DNA from: Bog-756 sp963718405
GTDB taxonomy: Bacteria > Actinomycetota > Acidimicrobiia > Acidimicrobiales > RAAP-2
Assembly: GCA_963718405.1 (NCBI GenBank)
Contig: CAVQYZ010000005.1
Location: 62,001-126,000, forward strand
Direction: 5' to 3'
Length of the DNA: 64,000 nucleotides
Both the position numbers and the translations under genes were made by a program. This document shows, in pieces, positions 44,762 to 54,382 of this stretch (position 1 is its first letter; every line of letters starts with the position of its first letter). The notes under the pieces were generated by a model. That model was not told where the DNA came from. It did no database searches and worked only from the letters and a program-made list of their open reading frames with translations.

Positions 44762-45544
44762 TCAGACCTGGTGGGCCGGACACCACCACGAGGTGCGACC
44801 GCCCACGGTGGACCGGGTCAGTTCGGTGCCGTCGCGGGGGCAGCGGCCGCCCGGGCACCGCTCCTCCATGAGGTCGCCGGTGTGGGACCCGCCCCGCCGG
44901 CCCAGCAGGTCCACGGTCCGGCGCAGCTGACGGTGGAGCCGCCGCACCTCGTTCGGGGTCAGCGAGTCCGATGCCCGCAGCGGGGAGAGCCCGGCCCGCC
45001 ACAGCAGCTCGTCGGCGAAGAGGTTCCCGATCCCCGCCACCTGGGACTGGTCGAGCAGGCGGGCCTTGAGGGCGGTCCGCGACCCACCGAGGGCCGCGGC
45101 CAGCTCGCCGGCGGTGATGGTGGCGGTGTCGGGACCGAGCCCGGAGACGTCCGGCTCGAGCTGCACCCCGCCGAGGCGGCGGGGATCCTGCACCACCAGG
45201 GAGCCGCCGTCCTCGAAGCGCACCTTCCACCGGTCCCACCTGGTCTGGCGGCGCTTGGGGGCGTAGTACATGTCCTCCACCCCGGCCCGATCGTCGACCA
45301 GGAGGGTGCCGGTCATCCCGAACCGGATGCCGACGGTGGGGCCCGAGTCCACATCCAGCAACAGCAGCTTCCCGATCCGGCGAGCGGCCACAAACTCTCT
45401 TCCGACCAGGGCCCGGCGCAGAGCCGGCCCGGTGGTGGCGCCCTTCAGGAACCAGGCATCGCGGCTGATCACGGAGGCGATGGTCCGGTCGAGGGCCTTT
45501 TCGGCCAGCTGTCGGTAGATCTCGACTTCGAGGAACTCGGGCAC
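44762..45544 (-). CDS. Fpg/Nei-family DNA glycosylase
   Basis: 260 residues from a GTG that leaves Pro as the second residue, the catalytic nucleophile of the family: PEFLEVEIYRQLAEKAL. FGMTGTLLVDDRA, the helix-two-turn-helix with LLDQSQVAGIGNLFADELLW, and a C-terminal zinc finger (CPGGRCPRDGTEL, then WWCPAHQ) are visible. It removes oxidised bases and cuts the abasic strand. Second motif PEFLEVE, not PELPEVE, marks it as a divergent member. The start is chosen for the Pro. It is divergent from the FrhB-like gene. Confidence 0.88.
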   Translation of the reverse strand: MPEFLEVEIYRQLAEKALDRTIASVISRDAWFLKGATTGPALRRALVGREFVAARRIGKLLLLDVDSGPTVGIRFGMTGTLLVDDRAGVEDMYYAPKRRQTRWDRWKVRFEDGGSLVVQDPRRLGGVQLEPDVSGLGPDTATITAGELAAALGGSRTALKARLLDQSQVAGIGNLFADELLWRAGLSPLRASDSLTPNEVRRLHRQLRRTVDLLGRRGGSHTGDLMEERCPGGRCPRDGTELTRSTVGGRTSWWCPAHQV

Positions 45545-45626
45545 CGCCCGAGGGTACCGAGCCCCGACCGCCACTGGGACGGACCGGGTGTCTACCGGGG
45601 TGCGGCGGCCTCGATAGGGTTGGGCC

Positions 45627-46751
45627 ATGCCCCCCGAAAAGCCTCATTGGGCCGAGCTCTTGACCGAAGTGGTGACGTCGGGCCTGTGCACCGGATGCGC
45701 GGCCTGCATCGTGGCCTGCCCCTACGACGTCCTCTCCTACGACGACACCGGTGGCCGCTACAAGCCGTTCCACATCGACGCCGAGGGAGGCCCCGACAGC
45801 TGCACCCACGGGGTCAAGGGCTGCACCATGTGCACCCGGGCCTGCCCGCGGTTCCGCACCTGGGAGCCCGAGATCGACAACCATCTCTTCGGCCGGGAGC
45901 GGACCGTCGAGGAGGTGGCCGGCGTCAGCTCGGACACCCTCCTGGTCCGGGCCACCGATCCCGAGGTGCTGGAGCTGGGCCAGGACGGCGGGCTGGTCTC
46001 GGCCATCTTGATCTGGGCCCTGGAGCACGACGTGATCGATGCCGCCCTGGTCTCGGTGCTCGAGGGGGACGGCTCCACCTGGAAGGCCACTCCCGGCCTG
46101 GCCACCGACCGGGCCCAGGTGCTGGCGGCGGCAGGCTCGCGCTACACCTACTCGGCCAATCCCCTGGCCTACCCCCAGGCCATCGAGGCCGGCGCCGAGC
46201 GCATCGCCCTGGTGGGCATGGGCTGCCAGGCCTCGGCCGCCCCGGTCATGAAGGCCCGCAAAGCCGGCAAGATCGCCCGCCGGCTCTCGCTGACCATCGG
46301 GCTCATGTGCTCGAAGACCTTCGACGACGCCATCTTCCCCGAGCTGTTCGAGGCCAGGTACGGGATCGCCCGGGCCGACATCGCCAAGATGAACATCAAG
46401 GGCGTGTTCCAGGTGTGGACCAGGGACGGCGGCTACCACGAGATCCCGTTGAAAGAGGCCCACGCCTGGACCCGGGAGGGCTGTAAGAGCTGCCCGGACT
46501 TCGCCGCCGAGCACGCCGACATCTCCACCGGGGGGATCGGGGCCTTCAACGACTGGACCCTCACCATGATCCGCACCGACACCGGGCGGGACCTGCTCAA
46601 CCAGATGATCGACGACGGCGCCCTCGAGACCAGGCCCGGCGACGACGACCCCGGGGCCATTGCCCTGCTGCACCGGCTGGCCCGGGTCAGCCGCCGTCGC
46701 TGGCCGGAAACGGCGGTGCCCATGCCCCGCCGGCTGCCGGCCGCCACATGA
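45627..46751 (+). CDS. coenzyme F420 hydrogenase/dehydrogenase beta subunit-like (FrhB)
   Basis: 374 residues. The N-terminus carries two [4Fe-4S] sites: CTGCAACIVACPYDVL (Cys21, 24, 27, 31) and Cys59 with CTMCTRACPRF (66, 69, 73). The FrhB core has LELGQDGGLVSAILIWALEH, IALVGMGCQASAAPVMKARK, LTIGLMCSKTFDD, and the late Cys pair GCKSCPDFAAEHADISTGGI. FrhB proteins pass electrons between iron-sulfur clusters, flavin and F420. The partner protein is not next to it; as a stand-alone it may reduce F420 or an unsaturated substrate. Confidence 0.88.
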   Translation: MPPEKPHWAELLTEVVTSGLCTGCAACIVACPYDVLSYDDTGGRYKPFHIDAEGGPDSCTHGVKGCTMCTRACPRFRTWEPEIDNHLFGRERTVEEVAGVSSDTLLVRATDPEVLELGQDGGLVSAILIWALEHDVIDAALVSVLEGDGSTWKATPGLATDRAQVLAAAGSRYTYSANPLAYPQAIEAGAERIALVGMGCQASAAPVMKARKAGKIARRLSLTIGLMCSKTFDDAIFPELFEARYGIARADIAKMNIKGVFQVWTRDGGYHEIPLKEAHAWTREGCKSCPDFAAEHADISTGGIGAFNDWTLTMIRTDTGRDLLNQMIDDGALETRPGDDDPGAIALLHRLARVSRRRWPETAVPMPRRLPAAT

Positions 46752-46951
46752 GAGATTCGTAATAATCATCCCTTCAGGGTCCTTCCGGCCCTAAATAATC
46801 CAACGGGGTCGGCGTAGGCTGGTGTCCTCGGGAGCCCGGATTCTGTCCGGTGGTCGGGGCGCCACAGTGAAGAACCCATTGTCCGGGGGGCCACCCACGT
46901 CGGTCCGTTCCGCCTCTGGGGTCCAGCCTTCGAACCCTGGAGGATTACCGC

Positions 46952-49296
46952 TTGTTCGCCGCCCTGGGACGGTTCACCGTACGGTTCCGCTGGCTGATCA
47001 TCGCGGGCTGGATCGTGGTCACCGTGGTGCTGGCGGTCTCCCTGCCCTCGCTCACCAGCGTCGAGAAGAACTCCAACACCCAGTTCCTGCCGGCCTCCGA
47101 GCCCAGCGTGGAGGCCCAGGGGTTGGCCAACACCTTCAACACCAAGCGGCCGCTGGAGACCATGACCTTCGTGGCCGCCGTCACCACCGGGAAGCTCGAG
47201 CGCGGCCGACAACGCCGCCATCGACCGGGCCGAGCAGGCCATGCGCACCGTCGGCCAGGTGATCGGCGGTCCTCGACCAGGGGGTGTCGGCCAACGGGAA
47301 GGCCCGCCGGGCCCTGGTCGAGGTCCGGGTCCCGTCGGCCTCGGCCACCCGGGACGAGGACCGGGCCGTGGACAACCTGCGGGTGGCGCTGGTCATCTCC
47401 CGGCCACCTCCGGGCCTGGCCATGCACCTGACCGGCGGACTGGCCACCGCTCTCGACGAGCAGAACCAGAACGGCCACATCCAGACCCTGACCGAGCTGC
47501 TGTCGGTCCTGTTCATCGTGGCCCTGCTGTTCCTGACCTTCCGGGCCCTGCTGGCGCCGTTGGTCGCCCTGCTCCCCTCGGCGGTGGCCCTGGTGGCGGC
47601 GGGACCGATCATCGCCGTGTCCACCCATCTGGGCGTGCAGGTCTCCGACCTCACCCCGATCCTGCTCATCGTGGTCCTGCTGGGGGCGGGCACCGACTAC
47701 GGCCTGTTCCTCATCTTCCGGCTCCGGGAGGAGCTCCGCCGGGGCAAGGACATCCACGAGGCCGTGGCCTTCTCCCTCTGCAAGGTGGGCGAATCGATCA
47801 GCTTCTCCGGGCTGACGGTCATCGGGGCGCTGGCCACGGTGGTGGTGGCCAGCTTCGGTCTGTACAACGGCCTGGGCCCGGCCCTGGCCATCGGGATCGC
47901 CGTGGCTCTGCTGGCCAACCTGACCTTGCTGCCGGCGCTGCTGGCCGTGCTGGGGCGGAGCGTGTTCTGGCCCCGGATCCCCCGGGTCGGCCGGCACAAG
48001 GGCGGCGCCTGGGGCCGGATCGCCGGCAAGGTGGTGGGCCGGCCGGTGCTGACCCTGATCATCGGCCTGGTGATCTTCGGGGGCCTGGCCCTTTCGATGT
48101 TGGCGTACACCCCGAACGGGTTCAACAATCCGCCCGTCTCGGCCACCTCGGACTCGGGGCGGGGCCAGGCCATCCTGAGCGCGGACTTCCCCTCGGTCCA
48201 GACCAATCCCACCACGGTGGTCTTCCGGCTGCCGGTCTCGGTCTGGAGCGATCCGGGCGTGTTGGCCCGGGCCCAGGAGGGCCTGGTCCGCTCGGGTGAG
48301 TTCTCGACGGTGACCGGGGCCCTCAACCCCGACGGCGCCGCGGTGTCGGCCACCGCTCTGGCCGCGGCCCACGCCCAGCTGTCCGGGCAGCGGTTGGCCT
48401 CACTGCCGGCCACTCCCCCGCCGGGTGTCACCGTGTCCGACGCCGCCTACCGGGCCTACCAGGCCTCCAACCAGTTCATCACGGCCGACGGGCGGACCGT
48501 CCAGTACCAGACGGCGCTGGTGGCCGGCGGGCCGGACAGCACGGCGGCGGCGGCGGCCATCCCCGCCGTGCGGGTGGTGGTGGATCACGTGGGGCGAACG
48601 ATCGGGGCGTCGGCCAGCGGGGTCACCGGGGATGCCCCGTTGGCCACCGATGTCGGCTCCATCTCCGGGCACGACCTCAAAGAGATCATCCCCATCGTGA
48701 TGCTGGTGCTGGCCCTGCTGCTGGCCATCGTGCTGCGCAGCCTGGTGGCCCCGCTGTACCTGGTGATCAGCGTGGGCCTCTCCTACCTGGCCTCGCTGGG
48801 CCTGGCCGTCCTGGTGTTCGTGGTCATCGGGGGCCAGGACGGCATCAACTTCGTGCTGCCCTTCTTCATGTTCATCTTCATCATGGCCCTGGGACAGGAC
48901 TACAACATCCTGGTCATGACCCGTATCCGGGAGGAGGCCCATCACGCTCCCATCAAGGTGGCGGTCCGCCGGGCCGTCGAGGCCACCGGTACCACGGTCA
49001 CCTCGGCCGGCCTCATCCTGGCCGGCACCTTCGGCGTCCTCACCGCCACCGGGAACGTCCAGGTACAAGAGATCGGCTTGGGCCTGGCCGCCGGCATCCT
49101 GCTCGACACCTTCTTCGTGCGGACCCTGTTGGTCCCCTCGGTGGTGGTGTTGCTGGGGCGGTGGAACTGGTGGCCGTCCCGGCTCTCGGGTGAGGACCAC
49201 AGCCACGACCCGGTGGCCCCCGAGAACATCGGGCCGCTGGACGGGTGCCCCGCCGTCGAGTCCGAGGCCCGACCGCTGGCCGGCGTGGCGCCCTGA
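46952..49296 (+). CDS. MMPL/RND-type membrane transporter (two frame breaks)
   Basis: About 780 residues with two MMPL halves and about 12 spans. It starts with TTG, after GGAGG: FTVRFRWLIIAGWIVVTVVL. Breaks near 47198 and 47268 put a short part (DNAAIDRAEQAMRTVGQVIG) in a third frame. The rest is intact: VVLLGAGTDYGLFLIFRLRE in the first half and MALGQDYNILVMTRIREEAH in the second hold the Asp-Tyr pairs of proton-driven MMPL exporters. Export of lipids or drugs is likely. The breaks are close together and probably errors. Confidence 0.9.
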
Positions 49297-49362
49297 CGTA
49301 GCGGCCGGAACGCTGCCGGGGAGGGTCGGGCCCCAGCTCGGGACAGAGTACGGTGAACGGGC

Positions 49363-50025
49363 GTGGCCAGCCGACGGGATGTACCCAGCCGACCGACAGT
49401 GGTACTCCTGGTCCGTCACGGTAAGACGCCGACCACCGGCAAGGTGCTGCCCGGACGGGCGCCCGGCCTCCACCTCTCCGACGAGGGCCGGGCCCAGGCC
49501 GAGGCCGTCGGGGCGCGGATGGCGGCCATGGTGGCGTCGGGCCGGCGGGCCCCGGTGGCCATCTACGCCTCGCCGCTGGAGCGGACCATGGAGACGGCCC
49601 GTCCCATCGCCCGCCAGCTCGGGTTGCGGGTGCGTTCGGATCGGGGCCTGCTCGAGTGCGAGTTCGGGGCCTGGACCGGAGCCCGTCTCACCTCGTTGGC
49701 CAAAAAGCCCGAGTGGCGACAGGTCCAGCAGTGGCCCAGCGGCTTCCGCTTCCCCGGAGGGGAGTCCTTCCTCGAGATGCAGGAACGGATGTCGTCGGCC
49801 GTGGCGCGGTTGATCGAGCGCCATCCCGGGGAGACGGTGGTGGCGGTGTCCCACGCCGACCCCATCAAGGCCGCCGTGGCCTCGGCCGCCGGCACCCCCC
49901 TCGACCTGTTCCAGCGGTTGGTGGTGTCCCCGTGCTCGGTCTCGGCCCTGTCCTTCACCGCCGGTGGTCCCCATGTGCTGGCGGTCAACTCCACCGCCTC
50001 CCTCGACGAGTTGGCCCTGGCGTGA
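49363..50025 (+). CDS. histidine phosphatase family protein (MSMEG_4193-type)
   Basis: 220 residues. TVVLLVRHGKTPTTGKVLPG has the RHG motif with the phosphohistidine; PVAIYASPLERTMETARPIA and GLLECEFGAWTGARLTSL are the other core parts, and VVAVSHADPIKAAVASAAG has the second catalytic His. It belongs to a small actinobacterial subgroup always beside DUF3090 and SCO1664-like genes. Its stop overlaps the DUF3090 start (GTGA). The substrate is unknown. Confidence 0.9.
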   Translation: MASRRDVPSRPTVVLLVRHGKTPTTGKVLPGRAPGLHLSDEGRAQAEAVGARMAAMVASGRRAPVAIYASPLERTMETARPIARQLGLRVRSDRGLLECEFGAWTGARLTSLAKKPEWRQVQQWPSGFRFPGGESFLEMQERMSSAVARLIERHPGETVVAVSHADPIKAAVASAAGTPLDLFQRLVVSPCSVSALSFTAGGPHVLAVNSTASLDELALA

Positions 50026-50519
50026 GCGAGGGCTACGACCTCTCGGCTCCCGAGCGGATCACGGTGGGGACGGTGGGCCCGGTCGGTGACCGGCTCTTCC
50101 TCCTGCAGTGCCGGCAGGGTCCGGTCCTGTTGACCCTCAAGATCGAGAAACAGCAGGTGGCGGTGGTGGCGGACTATCTGGCCCGCATCGTCCGGGACCA
50201 GCAGCGCCCTGGCCACCTCCCCGACGAGCTCCCGCTGGAGGAGCCGGCCGAGCCGGCCTGGGTGGTGGGCACGGTCGGCGTGTCCTACGACGACAGCGAC
50301 GACCGGGTCGTCCTGGTCATCGAGGAGCTGGTGGCCGAGGACGAGTCCGGCGCCATCGCCCGCCTCTCGATCTCGCGGGAGCAGGCCGCGGCCTTTGCCA
50401 TCCAGGCCACCCGGCTGGTGGAGTCGGGGCGTCCTCCCTGCCCGCTGTGCGGATCGCCACTCGACCCCTCAGGACACGAATGCCCGCGCACGAACGGCCA
50501 CCGACCTCCGGCGGTGTGA
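50022..50519 (+). CDS. DUF3090 family protein
   Basis: 165 residues. SAPERITVGTVGPVGDRLFL and LLTLKIEKQQVAVVADYLAR open the domain; VIEELVAEDESGAIARLSIS follows. The end CPLCGSPLDPSGHECPRTNG could bind zinc. DUF3090 proteins are actinobacterial and of unknown function. Translation is coupled to the phosphatase upstream and overlaps the SCO1664-like gene by 40 bases, so the three form one operon. Confidence 0.92.
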   Translation: MSEGYDLSAPERITVGTVGPVGDRLFLLQCRQGPVLLTLKIEKQQVAVVADYLARIVRDQQRPGHLPDELPLEEPAEPAWVVGTVGVSYDDSDDRVVLVIEELVAEDESGAIARLSISREQAAAFAIQATRLVESGRPPCPLCGSPLDPSGHECPRTNGHRPPAV

Positions 50520-51250
50520 CCGGCTGGAGTCCCGACGGCGGTCCCGGGCTCGAGACGGCGACCGAACTCCTGACCAGCGCCGAGCTCACCGTGCTCGGCC
50601 GACTGCCGTGGAGCTCGAACCTGACCTACCTGGTCAGCCTCGAGGCCGGTGGGGAAGAGGCCCTGGCCGCGGTGTACAAGCCGGGCTCGGGTGAACGGGA
50701 CCTGTGGGACTTCCCCGATCGGCTCTTCCTCCGCGAGGTGGCGGCCTTCGTCCTGTCCGAGGCGCTGGGATGGAGCCTGGTCCCCCCGACGGTGCTCCGG
50801 GACGACGGTCCCTTCGGTGAGGGCTCCCTGCAGCTCTTCGTGGAGGCCGACTACGCCCAGCACTACTTCACCCTCTTCGACCAAGGCGACCATGACGCCG
50901 TGCTCCGGACCATCTGCGCCTTCGACGTGGTGGCCAACAACGCCGATCGCAAGAGCGGCCATGTCCTGTTGGGGGCCGACGACCGGTTGTGGGGGATCGA
51001 CCACGGGCTCTGCTTCCACCGCCAGCCCAAACTACGCACGGTCATCTGGGACTTCGCCGACGACCCGCTCCCCGAGGCCCTGCTCGGCGACCTGGCCCGG
51101 TTGGCCGACGACCTGCCCGGGGAGCTGGACCAGCTGCTGTCGGGCCCCGAGCGGGCCGCGGTGCGGCACCGGGCCCGCGGGCTGGTCGACTCCGGGGTCT
51201 TCCCCGAGCCCACCGGCGACCGGCCCCCCTATCCGTGGCCGCTGGTCTGA
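50480..51250 (+). CDS. SCO1664 family protein (PI3/4-kinase-like fold)
   Basis: 256 residues. LLTSAELTVLGRLPWSSNLT, ALAAVYKPGSGERDLWDFPD and LFLREVAAFVLSEALGWSLV resemble the N-lobe of the family; ICAFDVVANNADRKSGHVLL and LWGIDHGLCFHRQPKLRTVI carry the D-x-x-x-N-x-D and DHG catalytic motifs of kinase-like proteins. No kinase activity is assumed. It is the last gene of the phosphatase/DUF3090 trio; the end overlaps, antisense, the tail of the acyltransferase frame. Confidence 0.9.
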   Translation: MPAHERPPTSGGVTGWSPDGGPGLETATELLTSAELTVLGRLPWSSNLTYLVSLEAGGEEALAAVYKPGSGERDLWDFPDRLFLREVAAFVLSEALGWSLVPPTVLRDDGPFGEGSLQLFVEADYAQHYFTLFDQGDHDAVLRTICAFDVVANNADRKSGHVLLGADDRLWGIDHGLCFHRQPKLRTVIWDFADDPLPEALLGDLARLADDLPGELDQLLSGPERAAVRHRARGLVDSGVFPEPTGDRPPYPWPLV

Positions 51251-53117
51251 GGACGGCTAACTGCCGCGCTCGGCCCGGTTCCGGACCGGTCGACGGCGGC
51301 GGGGTCCTGACCGCCTGAGCCAGGAGTGAGGCGTAGTACTTGGCCCCGGGGGGATCGAGGTGCACCCCGTCGGGATAGAAGTAGCCCGGGTGGGTGGCAC
51401 TGTCGGCGTACCAGTTGACCACGGTGGCCTGGGGATAGGCCTGGGCCACCTGGGCGATGGTCTGGTTGACCTGTTGCTGCCAGGGCCGGGGGACCCGGGT
51501 GTTGACCAACACGATCTTGCGCATGGGGCCCAGCGAGTTGATGAGCTGCTCCATCTGCTGCACCGAGTACGGCCCGTTGGTCCCGAGCTCGAGGATCAGC
51601 CGGTTCCCCACGATGCCTTCCTGCTTGAGCTGGGGCACGGCGTCCTGTACCTGGTAGAGCTGTTGGCCCACCTGGGCGTCGACGGCGATGCCGGGCAGCA
51701 TCTGTTGGAGGTAGGGGGCGGCGTCCACCATGATGGAGTCGCCGATGGCCGTCACGCCCTGACCGGCCGGGGGAGGAGCGGTGGTGGTGGTCACCGTGCT
51801 CACCGGGTGGCCCGGCACCGTGGTCGGGGTGGTCCGGTGGTGGTGCCGGGGAGCGGTCAGGATGGCGGTGACCTGGGAGCCGGGATCGGCCGCCGACGCC
51901 GACACCACCCCGAACAGGCCCAGGGCGCAGATGGCGGTGTTGAGGGCCACCGCACCGACCGCCACCCAACCGACCGGCTTCAAGGTGGGCCACCGCCACT
52001 GGTGCTGCCGGATCCTCTCCCACTGGCGCCCGAGCGCTCCGTGGCGGACCGGTTGCTCGATGTACCGCCACGACAGGGCCGCGATCACCAGGGTGGCGGC
52101 GATCTGGAGGATGTCCCGCACCAGGTTGGGCCCGGCGTTGGCCGGGGTGGTCAGCACGATGATCGGGTAGTGCCACAGGTAGATGGCGTAGGAGCGCTCC
52201 CCCACCCAGCGCAGCGGCTCCCACCCCAGCACCGTCCGCAGCTGCGATCCGGGGTGGACGGTCACGGCGATGAGCATGGCGGTGAGGATGGCCAACAGGA
52301 CCATGCCGCCCTGGTAGAGGAGCGGCTCGTACTGGTTGGTGTGCCAGTACATGACCAGGATGCCGAGCAGCGAGAGGCCGCCCACCCCGTTGAGCAGGCG
52401 CCTGGCGTTGGCCGACACCGGGGCGAAGGCCCGGTTGCGGGGCAGGGCCATGGCCAGGGCCGCCCCGATGAGCAGGGCGAAGGCCCGGGTGTCGGTGCCC
52501 TCGTAGATCCGGGTGGTGTCGCCGTTCTGCGGAAGCAGCGAGAACAGGATGGCCATCTCGATGGCCGACGCCGCCGCCAAGCCCAGAGTGACCAGCACCA
52601 TGGCCCGCTTGGAGTGGAGGAAGCGGAAGCCCAGCAGGATCAGGAGGGGCCAGACCAGATAGAACTGCTCCTCGATGGCCAGCGACCACAGGTGCCCGAG
52701 GGGCGAGGGCGGACCGAACTTGGCGAAGTACGAGACGTGCTGGAAGATGAACCACCAGTTGCTGTAGTAGAAGACCCCCGGGATCAGGTCGGAGCGCAGG
52801 GCGCTCAGCTGGGCCCGGTCGAACAGGGTGGCCCAGCCCACGGTCACGAACAACATGACCAGCAGGGCCGGCAGCAACCTGCGGGCCCGGCGGAGCCAGA
52901 ACATCTTGAGCCCGATCCCCCGGTGACGGCTGTACTCGGCCATCAACAGGTCGGTGATCAGGTACCCCGACAGCACGAAGAACACCTGCACGCCGAGCAG
53001 GCCACCCGAGGCCCACCCGAAGTTGAGGTGGAAGGCGATGACCGCCAGCACCGCCACGGCACGGATCCCGTCCAGCCCCGGGAGGTACGGGCTGGTTCCC
53101 TCTACCGGCCTAGGCAC
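51042..53117 (-). CDS. acyltransferase 3 with C-terminal SGNH domain (OafA-like)
   Basis: Up to 691 residues. YLPGLDGIRAVAVLAVIAFH is the acyltransferase-3 start with the catalytic His, and QVFFVLSGYLITDLLMAEYS, PLGHLWSLAIEEQFYLVWPL and SYAIYLWHYPIIVLTTP are typical; about ten membrane spans. A Thr/Pro linker leads to the SGNH part with AIGDSIMVDAAPYLQQ, LILELGTNGPYSVQQM and YPDGVHLDPPGAKYYASLL (His-Asp). It probably O-acetylates surface polysaccharide. The last 70 or so residues are Arg/Pro/Gly-rich and antisense to the SCO1664 gene, so the true end is probably near 51260, hidden by a frame break. Confidence 0.88.
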   Translation of the reverse strand: MPRPVEGTSPYLPGLDGIRAVAVLAVIAFHLNFGWASGGLLGVQVFFVLSGYLITDLLMAEYSRHRGIGLKMFWLRRARRLLPALLVMLFVTVGWATLFDRAQLSALRSDLIPGVFYYSNWWFIFQHVSYFAKFGPPSPLGHLWSLAIEEQFYLVWPLLILLGFRFLHSKRAMVLVTLGLAAASAIEMAILFSLLPQNGDTTRIYEGTDTRAFALLIGAALAMALPRNRAFAPVSANARRLLNGVGGLSLLGILVMYWHTNQYEPLLYQGGMVLLAILTAMLIAVTVHPGSQLRTVLGWEPLRWVGERSYAIYLWHYPIIVLTTPANAGPNLVRDILQIAATLVIAALSWRYIEQPVRHGALGRQWERIRQHQWRWPTLKPVGWVAVGAVALNTAICALGLFGVVSASAADPGSQVTAILTAPRHHHRTTPTTVPGHPVSTVTTTTAPPPAGQGVTAIGDSIMVDAAPYLQQMLPGIAVDAQVGQQLYQVQDAVPQLKQEGIVGNRLILELGTNGPYSVQQMEQLINSLGPMRKIVLVNTRVPRPWQQQVNQTIAQVAQAYPQATVVNWYADSATHPGYFYPDGVHLDPPGAKYYASLLAQAVRTPPPSTGPEPGRARQLAVLRPAATDRGAGRRWARGRPRSRPARGPGAAPRPARGPTAAGPAPRAGRRPTGPGRRAGPRGAGRRRSPR

Positions 53118-53389
53118 GATGCGCCGCAGTCAACGGGGCGCCCGCCGATTCCAGCTGCTCGACTCGCCTGGCGACCGGGTGGAGATGCGATCCCGACGCT
53201 CCACCGAGCCTCTCGTTTGGGTCAGGACGGCTACGGCGGCGGTGAGCGGTGGAGATCACGTCCCTGAGGATCGGAGCGGTTGGGCAATCGGCCCAACATT
53301 ATGGCACGCCCTCCTGGCCGAACGGTGTCCCCCGGCGTCAATCGCCACCGACTCTGCGACCGGCGTTCACGCCGTGCCGCAGGACCGGC

Positions 53390-54358
53390 TCACCCCCGCG
53401 ACTTGATGGCCTCGATGAGCTGCGGGAGCACCTTGTGCACGTCACCGACGATGCCCAGATCGGCCACCGAAAAGATCGGCGCGTCCTGGTCCTTGTTGAT
53501 GGCCACGATGTTCTTCGAGTTCTTCATGCCCACCAGGTGTTGGGTGGCGCCCGAGATGCCGCAGGCGATGTACACGGTCGGCTTCACGGTCTTGCCGGTC
53601 TGGCCCACCTGGTGCGAGTAGGGCACCCACCCGGCGTCCACGATGGCCCGACTGGCCCCGGCCGCGCCGTGCAGCAGGGTGGCCAGCTCCTCGATGAGCA
53701 CGTACTGGTCCTTCTCGCCCAGTCCCCGACCGCCGGAGACCACCACGTCGGCCTCGTCCAGCTTGGGGCCGGTCCGCTCCTCGACGTGATGGGCCACGAT
53801 CCGGGCGGCACCGGTGGCTCCGGTGTCAGGAGCCGGGGTGGCCACCACGGCCGCCGGGGCTCCACCCGAGGGCTCGGCGGTGAAGGACTTGGCCCGCACC
53901 ACGTAGATCCCGGGGCCCTCGGCGGTGAACCGGGCCGAGGCCATCTCACTGCCGCCGAAGATGGCGTGGGTGGTGACCACTGCCCCGTCCTGCTCGGTCA
54001 GGTCCACCACATTGGTCAGCACCGGGCGGTCGAGCTTGACCGAGAGCCGGGCCGCGATGTCCCGGCCGTCGTAGGTGGCCGGAAAGAGGATGGCGTCGGG
54101 AGCGCCGCCCGCCACGGCGTCGGCGATGGCGGCGGCGACGGGAGCGCCCGGAAGGCCGCCCCCCAGGTCCCCGACGTCGAAGACGGTGGTGGCGCCGTAC
54201 TCGCCCAGGATGGGGGCCACGGCCGCGGTGGCATCGCCCCAAGCCACGGCTTCCACCGTGGAAGCCAGCGAGCGGGCCGCGGTGAGCAGTTCCAGCGAGG
54301 TGGTGACAGGTGCCCCGTCCGCCACTTCGGCGAGGACCCAGATCTTTTGGACAGACAT
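53390..54358 (-). CDS. etfA: electron transfer flavoprotein alpha subunit
   Basis: 322 residues. The N-terminal domain starts KIWVLAEVADGAPVTTSLEL. The C-terminal FAD domain has VVSGGRGLGEKDQYVLIEEL, DAGWVPYSHQVGQTGKTVKP, VYIACGISGATQHLVGMKNS and NIVAINKDQDAPIFSVADLG, all FAD-contact motifs. With etfB it carries electrons from acyl-CoA dehydrogenases to the respiratory chain. It follows etfB by 24 bases in the same operon. Confidence 0.96.
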   Translation of the reverse strand: MSVQKIWVLAEVADGAPVTTSLELLTAARSLASTVEAVAWGDATAAVAPILGEYGATTVFDVGDLGGGLPGAPVAAAIADAVAGGAPDAILFPATYDGRDIAARLSVKLDRPVLTNVVDLTEQDGAVVTTHAIFGGSEMASARFTAEGPGIYVVRAKSFTAEPSGGAPAAVVATPAPDTGATGAARIVAHHVEERTGPKLDEADVVVSGGRGLGEKDQYVLIEELATLLHGAAGASRAIVDAGWVPYSHQVGQTGKTVKPTVYIACGISGATQHLVGMKNSKNIVAINKDQDAPIFSVADLGIVGDVHKVLPQLIEAIKSRG

Positions 54359-54382
54359 GTTGCTTGTTCTCCTACCCGATCC

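Noticed and set aside
53118..53389. Small frames between the acyltransferase and etfA genes
   Set aside because: No ribosome site, no coding-like codon pattern; probably promoter region of the acyltransferase gene.
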